From NCBI RefSeq assembly GCF_036226465.1, contig NZ_CP108476.1:434001-498000 (forward strand): a DNA stretch of 64,000 nucleotides, given 5' to 3'. Below, one piece after another: positions 59,210-64,000 of the stretch. The notes beneath the pieces were generated by a model, which was not told the origin of the DNA, ran no database searches, and worked only from the letters and a program-made list of their open reading frames with translations. The position numbers and the translations under genes were made by a program. Source of the stretch: Kitasatospora sp. NBC_01250. GTDB taxonomy: Bacteria; Actinomycetota; Actinomycetes; Streptomycetales; Streptomycetaceae. Position 1 is the first letter of the stretch. Each line of letters opens with the position of its first letter.

Positions 59210-60006
59210 CCGCGCGAGTCGATGCGGTACCGGCCGGGGGTCGTTCCGATGACGTCGGTGAACGCTGCGATGAAGCTGCTGGGGTTGGCCCAGCCGCAGG
59301 CGTAGGCGGTCCGGGTGGTGTCGTGGCCGTCGGCGAGGAGCACGAGCGCGTGGCAGATGCGCAGCTGCGTGCGCCACTCGTAGAACGTCATGCCGAGTTC
59401 GCTGCGGAACAGTCGGCTGAGGGTGCGGGTGCTGGCTCCGATCGTCTTCCCGAGCTCGGCCAGCGTGGCACCCTCCGCCGGCGTCTCGTGCAGGATCCGG
59501 GCAATGGCTCGCAGTCGGTCGTCCTGTGGCTCCGGCAGGTGCAGCGGCTGTTCGGGTGCTTCGCGGAGTTCATCGACGAGGACGCGCAGCAGGCGGGCGC
59601 GCGCGGCGCGGCTGTGGCCGGGCGCGGCGTCCTCGTGGTTGCCGGGGCTGGTCAGGGCGAGCAGGACCTCGCGGGCGAGGCCGGAGGCCAGGAACACGGC
59701 GGGATGTGCCGGTATGAGCCGGGCGAGGGACGGCGCGAGGAAGACGATCCGCATGTCGGTGTCGCCGTGGGCGCGGTGGTGGTGCGTGAACGCGGCGGGG
59801 GTCCAGGCGACCCGGTTGGCGGGAACGACCGACGTGCCGCGCTCGGTGTGGACCGCCAGGACGCCGCTGGCCGCGTACACCAGGTGCCCCTGTGCGTGCG
59901 ACTGCACCGCGCTCGTTCCGCCGGACGGCCAGAGGTGGCGCCCGGCGGACGGCCACACCTGTGACGTCGCATCAGTGGTCCGGCGAGGTTGGCCGTGAAC
60001 GGGCAT
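59182..60006 (-). CDS. AraC-family transcriptional regulator
   Basis: A 274-residue regulator with an N-terminal cupin-type sensory half (HLVYAASGVLAVHTERGTSV, TPAAFTHHHRAHGDT) and a C-terminal double helix-turn-helix (LAELGKTIGASTRTLSRLFR and TRTAYACGWANPSSFIAAFT, then GTTPGRYR). It fits the subgroup that controls adjacent oxidoreductases or hydrolases. Divergent from the alpha/beta hydrolase at 60160, its likely target. The start at 60006 is the first ATG of the cupin half. Confidence 0.94.
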   Translation of the reverse strand: MPVHGQPRRTTDATSQVWPSAGRHLWPSGGTSAVQSHAQGHLVYAASGVLAVHTERGTSVVPANRVAWTPAAFTHHHRAHGDTDMRIVFLAPSLARLIPAHPAVFLASGLAREVLLALTSPGNHEDAAPGHSRAARARLLRVLVDELREAPEQPLHLPEPQDDRLRAIARILHETPAEGATLAELGKTIGASTRTLSRLFRSELGMTFYEWRTQLRICHALVLLADGHDTTRTAYACGWANPSSFIAAFTDVIGTTPGRYRIDSRGYQGTVRPW

Positions 60007-60159
60007 CAGTTGGCGTCCTATCGGTAACGAGCCACACCGTGGTCCGGTGACACTACCTGCATACGAAGTGGTTCCCGGTCGCGCAGAGCGCCCGACCGGG
60101 CCACCGGGCATCGAGGCAGCGTGCCTCGATGCCGCGGCTCGAGAGAGAAGGAGAGGCCC

Positions 60160-60864
60160 ATGGCGACGTTCGTCCTCGTGCCCGGTGCTTGGAAGGGGTC
60201 CTGGTCGTTCGAGGCGGTGGTCCCGCTGCTGGAGCGTGCCGGTCACACCGTTCACGCCCTGACCCTGACCGGTCTGCGGCCGGACGACGACAACGCGGCG
60301 GTGGCGGCCGCCAATCTCGACACACACGCCGAGGACGTCCTGCGGCACCTCGATCGCCACCACCTCGACAACGTGACACTGGTCGGCCACAGCTACGCCG
60401 GGATGGTGATCACCGCCGCCGCCGACCGCGCCGGCGGCCGGATCTCACGACTGGTGCACCTCGACGCCTACGTCCCGCGCGATGGCGAGTCGTGCTGGTC
60501 GTCGACGAACGAGCACTTCCGGGAGGTGTTCGCGACCGGCGCCGCGGCCACCGGCTACGCCGTGCGACCGCCGGGCGTCGGCGATCCGCGCCGCCGTCCC
60601 CATCCGCTCGCCGCGTTCCTGCAGACGGTCCGGCTCACCGGCGCGTTCGACCAGGTCCCCCGCCGGGAGTTCGTCTACTGCTCGGGCTGGGAGGACCGGA
60701 CACCGTTCGCCGACCTCCGCACCCGGCTCCAAGCCGATCCCGAGTGGCAGGTCCACGACCTCCCCACCGGCCACGACGCCATGCACGAGGCCCCGGAGGC
60801 GGTCGCCGCACTCCTGCTGGACCGCCGGGTCCGGGCCGACCACGAGCTGCCGGACGGCACCTGA
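60160..60864 (+). CDS. Alpha/beta hydrolase (salicylate esterase/hydroxynitrile lyase-like)
   Basis: A 234-residue hydrolase. It starts FVLVPGAWKGSWSFEAVVPL, the pattern of plant-type methyl-salicylate esterase/hydroxynitrile lyase relatives. The nucleophile lies in LVGHSYAGMVI (near residue 77) and His in LPTGHDAMHEAP near 208. Bacterial members are usually annotated as esterases. The ATG at 60160 has AAGGAG eight bases upstream. The gene is divergent from the AraC regulator. Confidence 0.94.
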   Translation: MATFVLVPGAWKGSWSFEAVVPLLERAGHTVHALTLTGLRPDDDNAAVAAANLDTHAEDVLRHLDRHHLDNVTLVGHSYAGMVITAAADRAGGRISRLVHLDAYVPRDGESCWSSTNEHFREVFATGAAATGYAVRPPGVGDPRRRPHPLAAFLQTVRLTGAFDQVPRREFVYCSGWEDRTPFADLRTRLQADPEWQVHDLPTGHDAMHEAPEAVAALLLDRRVRADHELPDGT

Positions 60865-61192
60865 CACGGCGTGGTACGCCACCGGCCACTGCCGCCGCCC
60901 CGCCCCGCCCCCGTCCGCGACGTACCCGGGCCTGGTTTCCGGACCCGATCGCGGGCGGCCCCGTGGGAGAAGCACCCCTGACGGTCCATCAGCACCGACC
61001 CCGGGCGGGGTGACCGGTGTCACAGGCGGCGATGTCACATCCGTCGGCGGTGTCCGGTCCACTCCTCAGGTGCGACCGCGGCGCGATGCCGCGCCGCAGC
61101 CGGTGAGCGTGGCGCGTTCCGGTGAGTGGTCCGGGGCGTGGCCCGATCCCACCGGCGCCTTGAAGGAGTTCTGCGGTGGAAGGGGAATCATC
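60865..61192. other. Intergenic region
   Basis: A 328-bp stretch between the hydrolase and the flavodoxin-like gene. It holds two direct copies of TGTCACA (61019-61025 and 61033-61039). The 12-mer ATGTCACATCCG (61032-61043) recurs upstream of the aldo/keto reductase (23536-23547). No gene is supported. Confidence 0.45.
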
Positions 61193-61657
61193 ATGAAGGC
61201 CGTCATCGTGTGCGCCTCCGTGTCGCACGGGAACACGAAGCGGATCGCCGATGTCATGGGCCGGGTCCTGTCGGCCCCGGTCGTGGAGCCCGAGCAGCTC
61301 GATCCGGCCGAGCTCTCCGCCTGTGACCTGGTGGGATTCGGCTCGGGCATCTTCTCGGGGAAGTTCCACCCGCGGCTGCTCCAGTTCGTCCGCTCACTCC
61401 CGGAGGGGGAACGACGCAGGGCGTTCGTCTTCGCCACCAGCGGACTGCCCGAACCGCGGTGGCGGCCCTTCTCCCGCCCCCTCGTCGGGCTTCTCGAGCA
61501 GAAGGGCTTCGAGGTGGGTGACGTCTTCTCGTGCCGCGGCTTCGACACCTGGCTTCCGTTCAAGCTCGTCGGCGGCATCAACAGGACGCGGCCCGACACC
61601 GGCGACCTGGCGACCGCTCAGGCCTTCGCCCAAGGGCTGAGCGGTCGGCTCCGGTAG
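61193..61657 (+). CDS. Flavodoxin-like protein
   Basis: A 154-residue flavodoxin-family protein. The FMN-phosphate loop is CASVSHGNTKRIADVMGR (residues 8-25; S-x-S-H-G-N-T), followed by VGFGSGIFSGKFHPRLLQFV, the second FMN loop, and later VFSCRGFDTW. It differs from iron-regulated flavodoxins by its short length and basic patches. It may be an electron carrier or a reductase partner. AAGGGGA precedes the ATG. Confidence 0.9.
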   Translation: MKAVIVCASVSHGNTKRIADVMGRVLSAPVVEPEQLDPAELSACDLVGFGSGIFSGKFHPRLLQFVRSLPEGERRRAFVFATSGLPEPRWRPFSRPLVGLLEQKGFEVGDVFSCRGFDTWLPFKLVGGINRTRPDTGDLATAQAFAQGLSGRLR

Positions 61658-61759
61658 TCCGTCGGGGTCGGTCGTGCCGCGAGGGCGGCACGAGCGGGAG
61701 CCCGGTCCGGGCCGCGGCTCGCCCGCGGGCGCCGCGGCCCGCCTGTCGCACGCACGTGG

Positions 61760-62776
61760 TCAGTGGCCACCGGGGAGCGCGAGGGCGTCGCGGAGGAACC
61801 CGGTGATCTCCGCCCGGGCCGCCTCGGCCTGCGGCACCACGGCCGGCATGCTGAGGAAGGCGTGCGTGGCCTCGGGGTACTCGGTCAGCCGCGCGGGCGT
61901 CCCGGCGCCGCGCAGGCGCTCGGCGTAGCGGCGGCCGTGATCGGCCAACGGGTCGTGGGTCGGCACCACCACCAGCGCCGGGGCGAGCCCGCTGAGATCG
62001 CCGGCGTACAGCGGCGACAGCGCACGCGGATCGGTTCCCGCGGGGACGGCGAGCCGTTCGAGCAGCCGCAGTTGGGGCAGGGTCAAGGTCGGGCTGTCGG
62101 CATGCCGGGTGACCGAGGGGTGGTCGAACATCGTCCCGGTCACGTCGGTGAGGGGGTTGACCAGTACCTGCGCGCGCAGCCGCAGGCCGGCCCGTTCGGC
62201 GCGGATGGCGGCCAGGGCGGTGATCAACCCGCCGCAGCTCTCGCCGAAGACGGCGATGCGCGCCGGGTCGATGCCCCAGTCGGCGGCGTGTCGCACCAGG
62301 TGGTCGAGCGCGTCCCAGCCGTCGTCGGCGGCGGCCGACAGCGCAGTGCCTGGGGCGAGCAGGCGGTGCTCGACCGAGACGACGAGAGCCGGCAGCCTGG
62401 CGGCGAGATGGCTGTTGACCCAGTCGCTCTGCACCGCCGTCCCCACGAACCCGCCGCCGTGGACGTGGAGCACGAGGGGCAGGGCCGTCGCCCGGTCGTC
62501 GCCACCGGCGCCGGGTGCGCGCACCGGCCGGTGGACCCGGACCGGCAGACGGCGGCCGGGCAGCGCCAGCACCTGCCAGTCGATCGCGGCGCCGGGATCC
62601 GGCATCCCGGTGATCGCCCGCATCGCGGGCGAGGCCCGCCGGTGGTTCTCCCTCGCGCTGTAGGCGGCCAGTTCCTCGGCGGTCATCGCCGGCCAGTCCG
62701 GCTCGCCCCCCAACGCCTGCTGCCGCAACCCGCTGCTGCCCGCCGACGGCTGCCGTGTGGTGCTGTCCCCGTTCAT
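61760..62776 (-). CDS. Alpha/beta hydrolase of the hormone-sensitive-lipase type
   Basis: A 338-residue esterase. The oxyanion motif is HVHGGGFVGTA (H-G-G-G), the nucleophile lies in FGESCGGLITAL (G-x-S-x-G; near residue 187), the acid in VVPTHDPLADHG and His in EATHAFLSMP. It will act on short-chain esters. The GTGAAGGGGAAG stretch before its ATG is at once a ribosome site and the end of a 22-aa leader ORF (62841-62773). A 30-bp palindrome and a TetR gene lie upstream, so it is very likely repressed by that TetR. Confidence 0.94.
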   Translation of the reverse strand: MNGDSTTRQPSAGSSGLRQQALGGEPDWPAMTAEELAAYSARENHRRASPAMRAITGMPDPGAAIDWQVLALPGRRLPVRVHRPVRAPGAGGDDRATALPLVLHVHGGGFVGTAVQSDWVNSHLAARLPALVVSVEHRLLAPGTALSAAADDGWDALDHLVRHAADWGIDPARIAVFGESCGGLITALAAIRAERAGLRLRAQVLVNPLTDVTGTMFDHPSVTRHADSPTLTLPQLRLLERLAVPAGTDPRALSPLYAGDLSGLAPALVVVPTHDPLADHGRRYAERLRGAGTPARLTEYPEATHAFLSMPAVVPQAEAARAEITGFLRDALALPGGH

Positions 62777-62841
62777 GTCTTCCCCTTCACCCGCACGGAT
62801 TTCACCCGCATGGTTTTCGCTCGCATGGTTTTCACCCGCAT
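62773..62841 (-). CDS. Repeat-encoded 22-aa leader ORF overlapping the hydrolase start
   Basis: Reads MRVKTMRAKTMRVKSVRVKG then KT and TGA. The stop overlaps the hydrolase ATG as ATGA. The repeats of five residues follow the 15-bp DNA repeats at 62786-62845. The ORF lies seven bases from the operator and probably starts the mRNA. It could couple translation, or be a by-product of the DNA repeat. Confidence 0.45.
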   Translation of the reverse strand: MRVKTMRAKTMRVKSVRVKGKT

Positions 62842-62845
62842 GGTT
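62786..62845. repeat. Four tandem 15-bp repeats before the hydrolase gene
   Basis: TTCACCCGCACGGAT (62786-62800), TTCACCCGCATGGTT (62801-62815), TTCGCTCGCATGGTT (62816-62830), TTCACCCGCATGGTT (62831-62845). One to three changes between copies. They lie between the operator and the hydrolase start codon. Confidence 0.92.
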
Positions 62846-62847
62846 TC

Positions 62848-62877
62848 GCTACCTCAGGTATCGATACCTAAGGTAGC
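62848..62877. promoter_or_regulatory. 30-bp palindromic TetR operator
   Basis: GCTACCTCAGGTATC followed by GATACCTAAGGTAGC: only one of 15 positions per arm fails to match. It lies between the divergent hydrolase and TetR genes, and the TetR -10 box TATGCT (62887-62892) begins nine bases beyond it. Likely binding site of the TetR encoded at 62899, controlling both genes. Confidence 0.9.
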
Positions 62878-62898
62878 GGAACTAGCTATGCTGAGGGA

Positions 62899-63483
62899 AT
62901 GACCCGACCGCCTGCTTCTTCCGCCCGGCCGCCGGGACGCCCGCGCACCGGCGTCGACGCCGAGGTCTTCAGCGCCACGCTGAGCACGGTCCGCGAACTC
63001 GGCTACGCGCGCGCCACGGTCGAGCGGATCGCCGCCGCGGCCGGCATCGCGAAGACGACGGTCTACCGCCGCTGGCCGTCGAAGGGCGCACTGATCGTGG
63101 ACTGCCTCCTCGACGCGTTCGGCCCGGTGCCGCTGAAGGAGGGCGCCGACCAGGCCGAGCTCATGGAGTCGACCATCCGCTGGATCGCAGCGACGATCGG
63201 CGAGCCCGGGGTGGGTGACGCGTTCGCGGGCGTGTTCAGCGACGCCGTCAGCGACCCGGCCCTGCGCGAGATCCTCTCGACACGGTTGCAGGACCCCTAC
63301 CGCCTCGCCCTCCAGGACGCGCTCGACGAGCCGACGGACAGGGTCCTGTTCTTCATCGACGTCGTCGTCGGCACCCTGCTCCACCGGATGGGCATGACCG
63401 GCGCACCGATGGTCGATGCCGACGTCGACGCCCTGGTCGCGATGGTGCTGCCGCACTTCACCGACCGCGCCGGTCCGACCTGA
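62899..63483 (+). CDS. TetR-family transcriptional regulator
   Basis: A 194-residue TetR protein. The DNA-binding domain is FSATLSTVRELGYARATVER to GIAKTTVYRRWPSKGALIVD (residues 24-62). The C-terminal half (FAGVFSDAVSDPALREILS) is of the TetR_C subgroup with GRPR-type N-terminal arm (RPPGRPRTG), which can touch the minor groove. TATGCT ends six bases before the ATG, so it is probably leaderless. The 30-bp palindrome upstream is its likely operator, so it represses itself and the hydrolase. Confidence 0.95.
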   Translation: MTRPPASSARPPGRPRTGVDAEVFSATLSTVRELGYARATVERIAAAAGIAKTTVYRRWPSKGALIVDCLLDAFGPVPLKEGADQAELMESTIRWIAATIGEPGVGDAFAGVFSDAVSDPALREILSTRLQDPYRLALQDALDEPTDRVLFFIDVVVGTLLHRMGMTGAPMVDADVDALVAMVLPHFTDRAGPT

Positions 63484-63633
63484 CGGTGGATCGTCGTTAC
63501 CGACGCCGCCACCTGCCCGGCCTGCGCGCTGCTGATCCACCAGCCGGGGGGCGCCGCGGTCACCGTAGGGTCGCGCACCGCTCCCCCGGCAAAGCGGTCG
63601 CGCGTACTGCCGTCCGGATGATGAGGTGGCACG

Positions 63634-64000
63634 GTGACCAACCACGATGAGGCGGCGGCTGTCCGACCGTTGACGCTGGCTTGGGTGAACCGGCACCTGG
63701 AGGCCGGCGAACGGGTCGTCAGAACCGAAGCGCTGCACGGCGGCATCACTGCCGAAATGCGGCGGCTGACCATCGGCACGCGGGACGGAGACACCCGTGA
63801 CCTGGTGCTGCGGACCTTCGTCGACCCGTTCTCCGTGGAGCACGCCGAGGACTGGCTGACCAGGGAGGCCGGCGCCCTGACCCTGCTCACGGACACCGGC
63901 GTGCCGGCACCCGGGCTCGTCGCGGCCGATCCGACCGCCGCGCACTGCGAGTACCCGTCGCTCCTGATGACCCACCTGGCGGGCCGGACCGTCCTCGACG
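63634..64000 (+). CDS. Aminoglycoside phosphotransferase-family protein, N-terminal part
   Basis: The visible 122 residues match the start of the APH/choline-kinase family (protein-kinase-like fold): LTLAWVNRHLEAGERVVRTE, ALHGGITAEMRRLTI (glycine-rich loop G-G-x-x-x-x-x-x), LVLRTFVDP (the ATP-binding position normally K is R here) and LTLLTDTGVPAPGLVAAD. The catalytic H-x-D would lie beyond the window. The GTG at 63634 is preceded by AGGTGG. Many members act on sugars or amino alcohols, not on antibiotics. Partial because the window ends. Confidence 0.88.
   Translation, partial: MTNHDEAAAVRPLTLAWVNRHLEAGERVVRTEALHGGITAEMRRLTIGTRDGDTRDLVLRTFVDPFSVEHAEDWLTREAGALTLLTDTGVPAPGLVAADPTAAHCEYPSLLMTHLAGRTVLD

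Noticed and set aside
62786..62845. Minisatellite or CRISPR remnant
   Set aside because: Units are directly adjacent without spacers and lie in a promoter/leader.

Overview
The window is high-GC actinobacterial chromosomal DNA, most likely from a streptomycete-type organism (Streptomyces, Kitasatospora or a close relative). The signs are very strong third-position G/C in every real gene, frequent GTG starts, TAnnnT -10 boxes lying 6-7 nt before start codons (leaderless mRNAs), and families typical of this group: NarL/LuxR-type two-component pairs, the SCO6745 family, DUF4232 and LppX-like lipoproteins, a 24-residue bL37 ribosomal protein, and repeat-bearing surface proteins. No rRNA, CRISPR array, prophage or large biosynthetic cluster is present. 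The content is accessory metabolism, regulators and envelope proteins.

Layout. 1-2.2 kb: the start of a Kdp potassium-pump operon on the minus strand (27-aa membrane ORF, kdpF, kdpA, beginning of kdpB). 2.4-5 kb: acetyltransferase plus VOC protein, two strong hairpins, bL37 and an SDR lacking its catalytic lysine. 5.2-9.2 kb: an unknown protein overlapping tail-to-tail a bacterial nitric oxide synthase oxygenase, then an alpha/beta hydrolase and TetR regulator sharing a clear operator. 9.2-14.2 kb: a 992-aa surface protein with DUF11-type repeats, a catalase-fold protein and a SnoaL-like protein. 14.2-21 kb: a GT39-like membrane protein, a two-component system whose kinase has an extra C-terminal membrane-anchored domain, a bL12-like small protein and a LuxR regulator. 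21-29.4 kb: lipoprotein, acetyltransferases, aldo/keto reductase, S9 peptidase, vWA protein and SCO6745-family protein. 29.5-33.1 kb: an ABC exporter plus two-component operon. 33.3-37.7 kb: secreted protein, pyruvate oxidase-like enzyme and MFS exporter. 38-39.8 kb: an intact IS200/IS605 element (tnpB and tnpA divergent) with hairpins at both ends, flanked by gene remnants. 39.8-41.9 kb: a two-gene flavin monooxygenase/FAH-hydrolase operon. 42-51 kb: beta-lactamase-fold protein, LppX-like lipoprotein, a second two-component system, a secreted protein of six 38-residue cysteine repeats, bleomycin hydrolase, methyltransferase, and a LysR gene behind a tiny coupled leader ORF. 51-54 kb: an SDR, a decayed NHL-repeat gene, an odd type II tRNA and a P-loop gene stub. 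54-64 kb: secreted protein, GT87 mannosyltransferase, double Lrp regulator, SDR, AraC regulator, esterases, a flavodoxin-like protein, a TetR regulator with a 30-bp palindromic operator, and the start of an aminoglycoside phosphotransferase-like gene.

The clearest functional pairings are the Kdp operon, the hydrolase/TetR pairs at 8.5 kb and 62.8 kb, the ABC exporter with its own kinase and regulator, and the monooxygenase/FAH pair. The least explained items are the cysteine-repeat protein, the tRNA with an abnormal anticodon arm between two truncated genes, two short leader ORFs whose stop codons overlap the next start (upstream of LysR at 50.2 kb, and built from 15-bp repeats at 62.8 kb), and the kinase with a C-terminal extracytoplasmic domain.
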